DNA of 64,000 bases from Candidatus Bathyanammoxibius amoris (GCA_024451685.1 JAMXCW010000008.1:19523-83522), one strand, 5' to 3'; counted from the first letter of the stretch, positions 34,001-42,768 are shown. Notes: generated by a model not told the origin, from the letters alone. Numbers and translations: made by a program.

Positions 34001-35449
34001 GTGACCGAGAAACTTATATTTGAGATATCATCGCCGGGCCGCAGATGTGTGCGTATGCCCGATGCGGACGTGCCCGTAAAACCCCTTGCTGACATGCTCC
34101 CGACTGTACTTCAGAGGGCAACCCCGCCTAAACTGCCTGAGGTCTCTGAGCTGGACGTGGTCAGGCACTATACGAGGCTTTCACAGCTCAACTACTCTGT
34201 TGACGGTAATTTCTGTCCCCTGGGTTCCTGCACCATGAAGTATAATCCCAGGGTACACGAGGCCATTGTGTCTCAAGACGGCTTCAGAAAACTCCACCCC
34301 TATCAGCCTCATGGGCAGACCCAGGGCACGTTGCAGTTATTGTATGAATTTATTGAGACCTTAAAACATGTCTGCGGCATGGCGGATTTCACGCTGCAAC
34401 CCGCGGCGGGAGCCCACGCGGAGATGCTGGGGATGATGATTGTAAGGGCATATTATGAGAAGAAGGGGGAAGCGAGAAAGAAGATATTAATCCCGGACAC
34501 CGCGCATGGCACCAATCCGGCATCCGCGGCGCTATGCGGATTTGACGTGGTCGAGGTGGAGTCAAACCGGCAGGGCATGATGGATACCGGCGCTCTCAGG
34601 AAGGCCGTGTCGTCCGACGTGGCCGCCCTGATGCTTACAAACCCGAACACACTGGGGATTTTCGAGAAGGACGTTGCGGAGAGCTGCCACATCCTCCATG
34701 AGGCGGGAGGGCTTGTGTACTGCGACGGCGCCAACATGAACGCCATGCTGGGCAGGATGAGGCCCGGCGATATGGGGATAGATTTGCTGCACCTTAATCT
34801 GCACAAGACGTTCACGGGACCTCACGGCGGCGGCGGGCCGGGCTCGGGACCCCTTGGTGTTACGGCGGCCCTGCGGCCGTTCCTACCCGTCCCCAGAATT
34901 GAGCAAAAGCACGGTACGTACATGTTCAATTACAATTTCCCCAATTCTATCGGCCGGGTCAAACCCTACTACGGTAACATAGGGGTGATAATAAAGGCCT
35001 ACTCCTACATCCTTGCCATAGGGAAGGAGGGGCTTTCAAGGGTGAGTGAGGCGGCCGTGATAAACGCGAATTATCTGAAGAAAAAGCTTTCAGGACACTA
35101 CGACATCCCTTACCCGGAGGGCTGCATGCACGAGTTTGTGGTCTCCGGCAGGAGGCAAAAAAAACTCGGCGTTACGACGCTTGATATTGCGAAGAGGCTG
35201 CTCGATTACGGGTTCTATGCCCCGACCACTTATTTCCCCCTTACCGTAGAAGAGGCCATGATGATAGAACCTACCGAGACGGAGAGCAGGGAGACCCTCG
35301 ATGCCTTTGCCGAAGCCTTGATAAAGATAGCCGAGGAGACGGAAAAAACTCCGGAGCTGGTAAAAGGCGCGCCGCATAATACGCCCGTTGGAAGGCTAGA
35401 CGAGGTGAAGGCCGCCAGAAAACCTGACCTGAGATGGGATTTCAGTTAG
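34001..35449 (+). CDS. gcvPB: Glycine dehydrogenase (decarboxylating) subunit 2
   Basis: Beta subunit of the P protein, 482 residues. It carries the PLP lysine in LHLNLHKTFTGPHGGGGPG (about residue 272) and GSCTMKYNPRV, AHAEMLGMM and DTAHGTNPASAA motifs. GTG 34001 is the start, with AGGAGC 6 bases before it. The 45-base gap after gcvPA is free of terminators. With gcvT, gcvH and gcvPA it completes the glycine-specific part of the cleavage system; the lipoamide dehydrogenase (L protein) is not in the window. Confidence 0.97.
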   Translation: MTEKLIFEISSPGRRCVRMPDADVPVKPLADMLPTVLQRATPPKLPEVSELDVVRHYTRLSQLNYSVDGNFCPLGSCTMKYNPRVHEAIVSQDGFRKLHPYQPHGQTQGTLQLLYEFIETLKHVCGMADFTLQPAAGAHAEMLGMMIVRAYYEKKGEARKKILIPDTAHGTNPASAALCGFDVVEVESNRQGMMDTGALRKAVSSDVAALMLTNPNTLGIFEKDVAESCHILHEAGGLVYCDGANMNAMLGRMRPGDMGIDLLHLNLHKTFTGPHGGGGPGSGPLGVTAALRPFLPVPRIEQKHGTYMFNYNFPNSIGRVKPYYGNIGVIIKAYSYILAIGKEGLSRVSEAAVINANYLKKKLSGHYDIPYPEGCMHEFVVSGRRQKKLGVTTLDIAKRLLDYGFYAPTTYFPLTVEEAMMIEPTETESRETLDAFAEALIKIAEETEKTPELVKGAPHNTPVGRLDEVKAARKPDLRWDFS

Positions 35450-35497
35450 CATTATGGCGTGGGCCTGAATGTTACAGAACGTAATGTGGAAACATAT

Positions 35498-35707
35498 ATG
35501 AAGGTTATTTTTTTATTAATTATTTTTCTAGTTCTTACGGGGTGTTCCTCCGGGCCAGACCCGGAACACCCTGAAGCGGCTGACACGTTAAGCTCCGAGA
35601 GGAATGAGAGTGTGGGCGAATCGCTCGGCTCTACAGAGGATGGCGAGACGTCGGGGGTGGAGGGCGAATTATTTCCGCAGGAACCCAGGCCGTTGTTCTC
35701 AAACTAA
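35498..35707 (+). CDS. Small lipoprotein, 69 residues
   Basis: Predicted lipoprotein. ATG 35498 gives a short charged start, a hydrophobic core (VIFLLIIFLVL) and the lipobox VLTGC at residues 12-16. The mature part is about 54 residues, highly acidic and low in complexity, rich in Glu, Ser and Gly, ending EPRPLFSN. An upstream in-frame start at 35459 would bury the signal. It sits 48 bases after gcvPB and 15 bases before the lipoate ligase gene. No homologue is recognised and no link to glycine metabolism is visible in the sequence itself. Confidence 0.7.
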   Translation: MKVIFLLIIFLVLTGCSSGPDPEHPEAADTLSSERNESVGESLGSTEDGETSGVEGELFPQEPRPLFSN

Positions 35708-35722
35708 CAGAACAGACTGATT

Positions 35723-36454
35723 ATGAATTACGAAAAGACCTGGCGGCTGATACACGATCCGCCGCAAGAGGCGTATACTAATATGGCTGTAGACGAGGCC
35801 CTCGCCAGGACGATTGCGAGCCCTGCCAATGGTGATGTGCCAACGCTGCGTATATATTCCTGGGAACCCGGTTCCGTATCTATCGGTTATTTTCAGCAAA
35901 GTTCTCGTGTGATGGATTCTCTGGGGCTGGATGCCGGCAAAAGGGATTTTGCGCTCGTGCGGAGGCCCACGGGTGGCTCGGCCGTGCTTCATAACGGCGG
36001 CCCAAGTTTTTCGCTGACCGTGAAGAACGGCCTGCATAATTCTCCTCGTGCAAGGATCAGGGTCACAGAGCTGTACGGTTTGCTGGGCCGGTGTGTTGTA
36101 GAAACGTCCCGGCGGCTGGGCATACCGGCAGGCCTTTGTGACGGAGCAGGGAAACCCAACGATAATCCGAACCTGTGCGTCTCTACCCTCTGCACATATG
36201 ATGTAGTGTCCGATGGGAGGAAGGTGGCAGGTTACGCGGCCAGGCGTCTTCGGGATGTCACGCTCCTGCAGGGGTATATCACCCTTCCGGACGGTTTGAG
36301 CGCGCGGGAATTGTACCATGCCATAACAGGGGCGGTAGCGGACGTAGCGGGCGTAAGCCTTATAGAAGGGACTCTAACACGGGAAGAAAGCGCTGTAGCG
36401 GCCAAACTAGAGGTGGAAAAGTATACGCGCAGGGAGTGGAATTATAAGAGGTAG
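35723..36454 (+). CDS. lplA: Lipoate/octanoate-protein ligase or transferase family (LplA/LipM-like)
   Basis: Biotin/lipoate A/B ligase fold protein, 243 residues, attaching lipoate or octanoate to the lysine of H protein and similar domains. Seen: NMAVDEALAR, the family RRPTGGSAVLHNGGPSFSLTV segment (residues about 75-95), and the catalytic-lysine motif GRKVAGYAARR. The length, with no C-terminal accessory domain, is closer to LipM/short LplA than to full E. coli LplA. Its place behind gcvT-H-PA-PB argues that it loads the H protein encoded in the same run. Whether it uses free lipoate plus ATP or octanoyl-ACP is not decided. Confidence 0.88.
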   Translation: MNYEKTWRLIHDPPQEAYTNMAVDEALARTIASPANGDVPTLRIYSWEPGSVSIGYFQQSSRVMDSLGLDAGKRDFALVRRPTGGSAVLHNGGPSFSLTVKNGLHNSPRARIRVTELYGLLGRCVVETSRRLGIPAGLCDGAGKPNDNPNLCVSTLCTYDVVSDGRKVAGYAARRLRDVTLLQGYITLPDGLSARELYHAITGAVADVAGVSLIEGTLTREESAVAAKLEVEKYTRREWNYKR

Positions 36455-36487
36455 GCTGGTTGTTGGAGCGGATAGACCATTACACAC

Positions 36488-36516
36488 GGCCAGCATGTTT
36501 TCCTGCACGGCCTTTT
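36488..36516 (+). terminator. Terminator-like hairpin after the lipoate ligase gene
   Basis: GGCC..GCA at 36488-36495 pairs with TGC..GGCC at 36503-36512 with a small internal bulge, followed by TTTT (36513-36516). It lies between the convergent lplA and threonine aldolase genes. A moderate candidate only. Confidence 0.4.
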
Positions 36517-36524
36517 ATCAGGGT

Positions 36525-37568
36525 TTATTTAACCACCGATTCTATCACCTCAAGGGCATAGTCTATATCCTGGTCGCTGACGTCGTGATGAGTCACCATC
36601 CTGCCGCGGCTGCCATACAGGTGTATGGCGAGGACGCCCCTTTCAGACATTTTCTCCAGTATGGTCTTACAGTCCGTGTCTTGTGCTTCGATATCAAAGC
36701 AGACGATATTTGTTTGTACCGTATCGAGGTTGACAGAATTGGCACCCATTATCCCCCTAAAACCCTCGGCCAGCCGGCGGGCCTTTTTGTGGTCCTCTGA
36801 CAATCTTGTTATCATCCCGTGATTTTCGTCGAGGGCAACGATGGCGCAAGCGGCTATGACGCCGGCTTGCCGCATGGTGCCGCCCAGCATCTTCCGCATC
36901 CTTCGGGCCTCCTTTATAAAATCCACTGGCCCGACGAGCACCGAACCTACGGGGCAGCACAGGCCCTTGGAGAGACAGAACATGGCCGTGTCGCAGTCGT
37001 TTGTAAGTTCTTTCACGTCCACACCCTGCGCCCGTGCGGAATTAAATATCCTCGCGCCGTCAAGGTATACAGGTAAGCCGTGTTTTCTGGAGACACGGGC
37101 AATCTCCCCGGTCTCCCGGGGGGTAAGTACTGTTCCCCCCGCCAGATTATTGGTATTCTCGATTACCACCAGGTTGGAGCGCGGAAAGTGCGGGCCCATG
37201 TTTATTGTGGATTCTACCTGGGCGGGACTGAAGCGGCCCAGGGCGTCAGTGCGCTGCGGCAGTATTGTTACGCCGGCGAAGGTAGAGGTGCCGCCCAGTG
37301 TGAGCTTGTACAGGTGGGCGTTCTCGTCGCATATAACGGCGTCTCCGGGGCGCGTGTGAACGAGTACGGCAACAAGGTTGGCCATAGTGCCACTCGGCAG
37401 GAAGAGTCCGGCCTCTTTACCCAACATCGCCGCGGAGAGTTCCTCAAGTTGCTTGACCGTCGGGTCGTCGCCAAACCCGTCATCGCCCACGGCCGCCTTC
37501 TGCATGGCCTCCATCATCGCCGGGGTGGGTTTTGTGACGGTGTCACTCCGCAGGTCGACTACCCTCAT
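36525..37568 (-). CDS. ltaE: Low-specificity threonine aldolase
   Basis: PLP-dependent threonine aldolase, 347 residues, cleaving threonine or allo-threonine to glycine and acetaldehyde. Seen: [16 protein letters not shown] opening, [15 protein letters not shown], the PLP lysine in [14 protein letters not shown] (about residue 200), [15 protein letters not shown] and GGTMRQAGV. Family membership is clear. Its ATG overlaps the ParA stop in ATGA. The glycine it would release could feed the glycine cleavage system encoded on the opposite strand next door, a plausible link that the sequence does not prove. Confidence 0.94.
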   Translation of the reverse strand: MRVVDLRSDTVTKPTPAMMEAMQKAAVGDDGFGDDPTVKQLEELSAAMLGKEAGLFLPSGTMANLVAVLVHTRPGDAVICDENAHLYKLTLGGTSTFAGVTILPQRTDALGRFSPAQVESTINMGPHFPRSNLVVIENTNNLAGGTVLTPRETGEIARVSRKHGLPVYLDGARIFNSARAQGVDVKELTNDCDTAMFCLSKGLCCPVGSVLVGPVDFIKEARRMRKMLGGTMRQAGVIAACAIVALDENHGMITRLSEDHKKARRLAEGFRGIMGANSVNLDTVQTNIVCFDIEAQDTDCKTILEKMSERGVLAIHLYGSRGRMVTHHDVSDQDIDYALEVIESVVK

Positions 37569-38350
37569 GTGTCCGCAGGGCCTTCAGCAGTCTTCTCGGA
37601 AGCGATTACCTCGTCTGCCAGGCTTTCATAGTCCTTTGCCCCGGCGCATCCCGGCGCATAGAGGTGTATGGGGAGTTCCGAGATGGGGCACTCTGCCAGC
37701 CGGATATTTTCTCGTATCACGGTTTTAAATACCTTGTTGCCGAAATGTGCCCTGAGTTTTTCAACCACCTCACGGCTAAGGTTTGTCCTTCCGTCGTACA
37801 TGCAGGCTACAATACCGGTCACTTCCAGGGACGGGTTTACCTTGTCCTTTATCAGCTGGATGGTGTGTGTCAGCGTCACAAGGCCGTTGAGGGCCAGGAT
37901 CTTCGTCTCCACGGGAATGAAGACCTCTTTAGCGGCAGCGAGGGCGTTTATAGTGATGACACCAAGTGAGGGGGGGCAGTCGAATAACACGTAATCATAG
38001 TCCCCCGGCAACTCGGCAAGCTTTCTTTTCAATATGGTATCTCTACCCGTTTCATTGGACAGGAGCCTTTCCGCGCCTGCCAGTTCAACCACCGAGGGCG
38101 CGACACGAAGCCCGTTCATCCGGTAGTCCACTAAAACTTCATTCAGGCCCGTATCCCCTACAAAGACGTCGTATATAGACCTTGCGTTCTCTTCCTTGCC
38201 AAGCCCCAGCCACGACGTCAGATTGGCCTGGGGGTCAAGGTCTATCAGCAGGACCCTCTTGCCCCGCTCTGCCAGGCACGCACCAAGGTTTACGGCGGTC
38301 GTGGTTTTTGCAACACCACCTTTTTGATTGGTTATTGCAATACTGCGCAT
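37565..38350 (-). CDS. parA: ParA/Soj-family ATPase
   Basis: ParA-type P-loop ATPase, 261 residues. The deviant Walker A is [14 protein letters not shown] (residues 7-20, with the signature lysine pair), the switch region is [16 protein letters not shown] and [14 protein letters not shown] follows. It lacks an N-terminal DNA-binding domain, like chromosomal Soj. No parB is adjacent, so chromosome segregation versus positioning of another cargo is open. It overlaps the threonine aldolase gene by 4 bases on its downstream side. Confidence 0.93.
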   Translation of the reverse strand: MRSIAITNQKGGVAKTTTAVNLGACLAERGKRVLLIDLDPQANLTSWLGLGKEENARSIYDVFVGDTGLNEVLVDYRMNGLRVAPSVVELAGAERLLSNETGRDTILKRKLAELPGDYDYVLFDCPPSLGVITINALAAAKEVFIPVETKILALNGLVTLTHTIQLIKDKVNPSLEVTGIVACMYDGRTNLSREVVEKLRAHFGNKVFKTVIRENIRLAECPISELPIHLYAPGCAGAKDYESLADEVIASEKTAEGPADT

Positions 38351-38371
38351 TTATACTCAGTCGCGATCGGA

Positions 38372-39064
38372 TTATTTAACGTATTTTCCTACAAAGGCCT
38401 CAACGTGCTTTGTTTCACCGAGCACAAGCAGCGTATCACCCTCGCTGACCACGTAGTCAGGGTCGGGAAGTTCGCGTATCTCTTCTTCCACGGTTTCTCC
38501 GGCCTTTTCATATATGACCTTCTTTTTTATTATGATTGGCCGTACTTTATACTTGGCAAAAAGCCCCAGGTCATTCAGGCTCTTGCCGGCAAGCGTGTTT
38601 GGCCTGACCTCAATCTCCGCGAGGCTCAGTTCCTCGCCCAGCTCGATAAGCTCTTCAAGTCCGGGGGAGGCCAGCCTTATGGCCACCTTTTCGCCGATGT
38701 CCCTTTCAGGGAAGACTATCTCGGATGCACCGACCATCCTGAGTATGTCGGCGTGCAAATTAGTACTGGCACGCGCAATCACCTTCTTGACACCTATCTT
38801 CTTCAGGATGGCAGTGGCCAGTATGCTCTCCTCGACGTCCAGCCCCATACAGACTATTGCGGCATCCACCTTCTCCATGCCGCACTCCCGAAGGGACTCC
38901 TCATCCATTGTCTCTATCCGGATTGCCGAGGTGATGTCGTCCTTTATGTCTTCGACGCGTTTTTTGTTGCGGTCAACGCCGATGACCTCAGCACCCTTTT
39001 CTACCAAAACCGTGGCCACTGTCGAGCCGAAGCGCCCCAGACCGACCACTGCGAATTGCTTCAA
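38372..39064 (-). CDS. trkA: Potassium uptake regulatory subunit (TrkA/KtrA-like)
   Basis: Cytosolic RCK protein of 230 residues. The Rossmann motif FAVVGLGRFGSTVA is at residues 3-16, EVIGVDRN supplies the nucleotide-binding acid, and a TrkA-C domain follows from about residue 140 (LAEIEVRPNTLAGKSLNDLGL). One RCK_N/RCK_C pair, the KtrA size, rather than the doubled TrkA of E. coli. It gates the adjacent membrane subunit; the gene is 11 bases downstream of trkH. Confidence 0.92.
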   Translation of the reverse strand: MKQFAVVGLGRFGSTVATVLVEKGAEVIGVDRNKKRVEDIKDDITSAIRIETMDEESLRECGMEKVDAAIVCMGLDVEESILATAILKKIGVKKVIARASTNLHADILRMVGASEIVFPERDIGEKVAIRLASPGLEELIELGEELSLAEIEVRPNTLAGKSLNDLGLFAKYKVRPIIIKKKVIYEKAGETVEEEIRELPDPDYVVSEGDTLLVLGETKHVEAFVGKYVK

Positions 39065-39075
39065 TTTCCATCTCC

Positions 39076-40434
39076 TTATCCGACTGCTATCTTTTCCTCG
39101 GGATAGCTGATTCTCGATGGCCTTGTCTTTATCAATATCAAGGCCAGCGTCAGAGGGCCTAACCGGCCGATGAACATGAGCACGATAATAACGATCTTTC
39201 CCGCAGGGCTCAAGTGGGGAGTTATACCGGTACTCAGCCCCACCGTTCCGAACGCGGAAAATACCTCAAAAAGGATCTGTTCAAAACCCGCGTCCTCTAT
39301 GCTCATCAATATTATAGAAGATATCAATATTACCGCAAAAGCACAAGTAAGAATGGCAAACGCCCTCCTGATAATAAATCTTGGTATGCTGCGGCCGAAG
39401 AAGGCGACCTGGTCTCTTCCTCTCATAAAGCTGTAAGTCCCCATCACCAGTATTACGAGGGCGGTGGTCTTTATTCCGCCGGCAGTGCCGCCGGGAGAGC
39501 CTCCAATAAACATAAGGAACATAAGCAGAAGCAAGGACGGCGAGGCAAGATCGGTAACGTCCACAGTACGAAATCCGCATGTTCTGGCCATGACCGACTG
39601 GAAGTAAGACACTTGAAACTGGTCGAAAGGTTCCAGCGTGGCCAGTACGTGGTTCCTTTCAAACAGGTAGAAGCATACGCCGCCCAGCACTATCAAAATA
39701 GCTGTGGTGATAAGTACCATCTGGGTATGGAGGTTTATACCCGTTTCGTACCTGGTGCGAAAAAGGGACAGGAAGGAGTAATACAGGTTGGCAAGCACGT
39801 ATGAGCCCAGCCCGCCGAGGATTACCAGTGAGGTAATCGTGAAGTTTACCTGGGCGTTGTCACGATAGTCTACAAGACTGTCGTTGAAGAGGTAAAACCC
39901 CGCGTTGCAGTAGGCTGAAATAGAGTGAAAGATGGAATAATAAACTGCCGTGCCCGGTTCGGCGATATTTTCCAGGAAGACTGGTAACAAAACACAGAAC
40001 CCCACGGCCTCGAAAGAGAACGTTACAATGACAATAAAGAGCAACAGCCGTACGACCCCTTCTGCGGAGGTTACGTCCAGCGTTTCCTTTACCGCGGCAT
40101 GCTGGGTTATGCTAAGCCTTCCGGCAACCACCGCCCCGAAAAAGGCCGCAAGCGTCATTATCCCCAGACCACCAATCTGGATAAGTAGAAGTATGATTGC
40201 CTGTCCAAAGGTAGAGAAATACTGCCCGGTCTCCCTCACGGCCAGGCCTGTGACGCAGGTGGCCGAGGTGGCGGTGAATACGGCGTCCAGGAACGGTATA
40301 GTCTCCCCCGTGGCCGTGGCCTGAGGAAGGCTCAGTAATCCTGCGCCAACGAAGATAATTATAAGAAAGCTCCCGGTTATTGATATTCCGGGTCTTTTGC
40401 CAAGTGTCCTAATAAACTCGCGTGGTACGCTCAA
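39076..40434 (-). CDS. trkH: Potassium uptake membrane subunit (TrkH/KtrB-like)
   Basis: Integral membrane K+ transporter, 452 residues, with four M1-P-M2 repeats. Selectivity-filter-like glycines are seen in ATSATCVTGLAV, SISAYCNAGFYL, MARTCGFRTVDV and SAFGTVGLSTGI. GGSPGGTAGGIKTTAL is the conserved loop before the last repeat. The start is TTG 40434 with AGGA 9 bases before it; no later start has as good a context. With KtrA-like trkA it forms a complete potassium (possibly sodium-linked) uptake system. Confidence 0.93.
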   Translation of the reverse strand: MSVPREFIRTLGKRPGISITGSFLIIIFVGAGLLSLPQATATGETIPFLDAVFTATSATCVTGLAVRETGQYFSTFGQAIILLLIQIGGLGIMTLAAFFGAVVAGRLSITQHAAVKETLDVTSAEGVVRLLLFIVIVTFSFEAVGFCVLLPVFLENIAEPGTAVYYSIFHSISAYCNAGFYLFNDSLVDYRDNAQVNFTITSLVILGGLGSYVLANLYYSFLSLFRTRYETGINLHTQMVLITTAILIVLGGVCFYLFERNHVLATLEPFDQFQVSYFQSVMARTCGFRTVDVTDLASPSLLLLMFLMFIGGSPGGTAGGIKTTALVILVMGTYSFMRGRDQVAFFGRSIPRFIIRRAFAILTCAFAVILISSIILMSIEDAGFEQILFEVFSAFGTVGLSTGITPHLSPAGKIVIIVLMFIGRLGPLTLALILIKTRPSRISYPEEKIAVG

Positions 40435-40631
40435 TTGTGCGGGTCCTGGAAAATTGTTGAGGCATATTCTCTGGGGGGGAAGGGTATCGGTTGAACGGGC
40501 GTCGCAAGGTCCGCGTCCGCATCATAGAGCACATGCATTGTCGCAACACGGTCAACGCATATAAAATCTTGCACGATGCGCAAATACCCCCTCGTACTTC
40601 CCTTAGAATCGGGCTTCTAGCACAAGGTCTG

Positions 40632-40661
40632 TATAATGTCAAGGCTTTTTAGTGATTGACA
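40632..40661 (+). promoter_or_regulatory. Possible promoter elements before apgM
   Basis: A perfect TATAAT at 40632-40637 without a good -35, and a perfect TTGACA at 40656-40661 followed 17 bases later by the weaker GAAAAT. Either could serve apgM. On the minus strand, TTGACA (plus 40636-40641) with TAGAAG 17 bases on could serve trkH. Low certainty. Confidence 0.3.
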
Positions 40662-40711
40662 ATAATATACGCATGCTTGAAAATACGACGGGGCAAGAAA
40701 GGAGCAGAGGT

Positions 40712-41905
40712 TTGAAATATGCCATTGTTATAGCTGACGGTATGGCAGACATGCCACAGGACGAACTTGGAGGCAGGACGCCGGTTGAGGAGGCCGTCCT
40801 GCCAAACGGCGACTATGTGGCCGGTTCCGGCCGCCTTGGCGTTGCCCGGACGATCCCTGCGGGTTTCAGCCCCGGCAGTGACGTGGCAATCCTCTGTCTC
40901 CTGGGTTATGACCCCGGGGAGTACTATACGGGCCGTGCGCCGCTGGAGGCCGCTAATATGGGGCTTGAGCTGGGCCCCGGCGATTGGGCCTTCCGCTGTA
41001 ATCTCGTTACCGTCAGGGACGACACCCTCGAGGACTACAGCGCGGGTCACATCCCCGATGAAGAGGCCGCGGCGCTTATAACCTCACTACAGGATAAAAT
41101 CTCCAGCGATGGGGTCAGTTTTCATAGCGGCAGGAGCTACAGGCACATAATGCTCTATCGGGGACGGGAGGATATGAGCGCGCAGTGCGTCCCGCCCCAC
41201 GACATTACTGGTATGTCCGTGAAGAAGAACCTCCCGAAGGGCAGCGGGAGTGGATTACTGGTGCAGGTGATGGAAGACTCCCGGCCCATCCTCTCCAGAC
41301 ATGACGTAAACCTGCGCAGGGAGAGCCTTAAGAAGCCTCCGGCAAACGCTATCTGGTTATGGGGGCAGGGCAGGCCCCCGGCGATACCCAGGTTTCAAGA
41401 GAAATACGGCGTTCAGGCGGGCGCGGTAATCACGGCTGTGGACCTGATAAGAGGGCTATGCGGCGGCTACTTTGGATGGGATATTATTGACGTCCCCGGC
41501 GCTACCGGCTACCTGGATACGGATTACGCGGCAAAGGGACGCTACGCCGTAGAGGCGCTTAAAGACCATGACATAGTGCTGGTCCATGTAGAGGCCCCCG
41601 ATGAGGCCGCCCACCAGGGCAACGTGCCGGAAAAAATCCGGGCAATAGAGAATATAGACAAACACGTCCTCGGCCCCGTACTGCAGGCGTTAAAGGGATA
41701 CGGTGAGTACAGGGTACTGTACATGCCGGACCATTACACGGTCAGCCAGAAGAGGACCCATTCCGGTGAGCCCGTGCCGTTTGCGGTCTGTGGCACCGGA
41801 ATAGGCCCGGCATCCGGTCTCAGCTTCAGTGAGTCTAATGCCGTTGGAACGGGTTTCCGCTTCGACAAGGGCCATGAGCTCATGGAATACCTGTTGACGG
41901 GCTGA
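40712..41905 (+). CDS. apgM: 2,3-bisphosphoglycerate-independent phosphoglycerate mutase, ApgM type
   Basis: Cofactor-independent phosphoglycerate mutase of the archaeal/bacterial ApgM branch (COG3635), 397 residues, interconverting 3- and 2-phosphoglycerate. Alkaline-phosphatase-like metal motifs are YAIVIADGMADMP at the N-terminus, FSPGSDVAILCLLGYDP with the catalytic serine region, HVEAPDEAAHQGN and MPDHYTVSQKRTHSGEPVPF near the C-terminus. TTG 40712 is chosen: AGGAG lies 7 bases before it and the product then begins LKYAIVIADGMAD like its relatives. The in-frame GTG 40652 and ATG 40673 would add a non-conserved tail. Confidence 0.92.
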   Translation: MKYAIVIADGMADMPQDELGGRTPVEEAVLPNGDYVAGSGRLGVARTIPAGFSPGSDVAILCLLGYDPGEYYTGRAPLEAANMGLELGPGDWAFRCNLVTVRDDTLEDYSAGHIPDEEAAALITSLQDKISSDGVSFHSGRSYRHIMLYRGREDMSAQCVPPHDITGMSVKKNLPKGSGSGLLVQVMEDSRPILSRHDVNLRRESLKKPPANAIWLWGQGRPPAIPRFQEKYGVQAGAVITAVDLIRGLCGGYFGWDIIDVPGATGYLDTDYAAKGRYAVEALKDHDIVLVHVEAPDEAAHQGNVPEKIRAIENIDKHVLGPVLQALKGYGEYRVLYMPDHYTVSQKRTHSGEPVPFAVCGTGIGPASGLSFSESNAVGTGFRFDKGHELMEYLLTG

Positions 41906-41925
41906 GAGTTGGCGGCCCCGCGGCC

Positions 41926-42249
41926 TTAGTGTGTCCCTTTAACAATACTAAGGCCGACTACACCTAGTATAATCAGCCCGACAGAGGCGAGTTTTATCGC
42001 GCCCGCCGGTTCCTTAAACCACAATATGCCTATTACCACTATTAGTGCCGTTCCCACACCAGACCAGACGGCGTATGCGACACCTATGTCAATGCTCCTG
42101 AGCGCCAGCGTGAGCGCGCCGAAACTCAGGCCGTAGAAGACAAAAATCAGGATAGAGGGCAATAACTTTGTAAATCCCTCCGAGAATTTCATCGAGGTGG
42201 TGCCGAACACCTCAAGGGCGATGGCGACCGCAAGAAACAGCCAGTTCAT
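41926..42249 (-). CDS. Small multidrug resistance (SMR/EmrE-like) transporter
   Basis: SMR-family proton-coupled exporter, 107 residues, four transmembrane helices. The essential membrane glutamate is Glu13/14 in AIALEVFGTTSMK, and WSGVGTALIVVIGILWFKEP is the conserved third to fourth helix region. A strong AAGGAGG lies before the ATG. The EmrE/SugE split (drug cation versus guanidinium) cannot be called surely; no guanidine riboswitch was recognised upstream. Two GC-rich hairpins lie in its leader on the minus strand (42302-42318 and about 42331-42354). Confidence 0.9.
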   Translation of the reverse strand: MNWLFLAVAIALEVFGTTSMKFSEGFTKLLPSILIFVFYGLSFGALTLALRSIDIGVAYAVWSGVGTALIVVIGILWFKEPAGAIKLASVGLIILGVVGLSIVKGTH

Positions 42250-42433
42250 TGTAATACCTCCTTCCAGGTGCTTACCGGTTAAACGTTTATGTTACAGGCA
42301 ACGCCCCAATGCGCGGGGCATATTTTCTCCCCCTCCGGTCAGGAGAGGGAGGAACAGAACGGGCAGGGCCCGCAGAAGGAAGAGAAAGTAGGTGTACCTA
42401 TGTCTATGCAGTCCACAAATCCCCACAAGCAGT

Positions 42434-42462
42434 TTGCCAAATCCGGGAAAGTATGGTATACT
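42434..42462 (+). promoter_or_regulatory. Sigma-70 promoter for the candidate RNA
   Basis: TTGCCA at 42434-42439, a 17-base spacer and TATACT at 42457-42462. The start would be near 42469-42471, a few bases before the long 5' arm of the structured segment. No coding gene lies downstream on this strand. Confidence 0.65.
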
Positions 42463-42469
42463 TGTTATG

Positions 42470-42661
42470 GATTAAGGAAGTGGGAACCAAGGGTGTACAG
42501 AATTAATCCCGCAGCCGATAGCCCTTACAAGGGCAAGTGGGTGCAAATACCCACAAAAGTATTGAAGCTGTACTTCGGGCCATTGTATTGTAGCGGGCAA
42601 TACAAAGTACACCTTTGGCTCCCTTGTTTTTTTGCCGCAAAGCGATTTGCGGCTTTTTTTA
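42470..42661 (+). ncRNA. Candidate structured small RNA, about 190 nt
   Basis: A 17-base arm at 42482-42498 pairs with 42607-42623 (15 Watson-Crick, one G-T, one mismatch), closing about 108 bases. Inside are perfect hairpins GCCCTT-ACA-AAGGGC (42521-42534), GTGGGT-GCAAAT-ACCCAC (42537-42554) and TTGTATTG/CAATACAA (42583-42605). The alternative pair CCCGC/GCGGG (42508-42512 with 42593-42597) competes with part of this. A good promoter lies just upstream and a strong intrinsic terminator just downstream. Size, rod-like closing stem and monocistronic layout recall 6S RNA, but I could not match a 6S consensus, so the family is left open. Confidence 0.6.
42626..42661. terminator. Strong bidirectional intrinsic terminator
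   Basis: GCCGCAAA (42634-42641) pairs perfectly with TTTGCGGC (42646-42653) around GCGA, with T-runs on both sides (42627-42633 and 42654-42660 on the plus strand; the left run is A-rich before the hairpin only on the minus reading). It ends the candidate RNA transcript on the plus strand. Confidence 0.85.
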
Positions 42662-42768
42662 TCCGCAGACTCAACCCCGCTGGCTGTTAACAAGTGATTA
42701 GAAAACTTTTCCCTTCCTTAACATGTGCAGCCCCGGCCTCCAAAGACGCCGGGTTCCGTCCGCAGGGC

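Larger units (their letters stand above)
42250..42768. other. 519-base intergenic region holding a candidate RNA gene
   Basis: Between the divergent SMR gene and the convergent mscS end. It holds the SMR leader with two GC hairpins, then a promoter, a structured segment and a terminator forming a candidate RNA gene on the plus strand (42434-42661). Close to mscS, CCCGGC 42732-42737 pairs with GCCGGG 42748-42753, possibly a weak end signal for mscS. A plus-strand open frame spanning 42289-42690 has no sensible protein features and runs through the terminator. Confidence 0.6.

Noticed and set aside
42250..42400. Guanidine (ykkC-type) riboswitch in front of the SMR gene
   Set aside because: Hairpins are present in the SMR leader, and CCGGTCAGGA on the plus strand recalls part of ykkC-III, but the strand is wrong and the other conserved segments (ACGA/ACGR loops) are missing.
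42470..42661. Firm naming of the candidate RNA as 6S, SRP or RNase P RNA
   Set aside because: SRP (GGAA loop) and RNase P (GAGGAAAGTCC) signatures are absent; 6S fits by size and layout only and could not be confirmed without a covariance model.
42289..42690. A 133-codon plus-strand open frame
   Set aside because: It overlaps a promoter, nested hairpins and a strong terminator, has no protein-like features, and no good start context.
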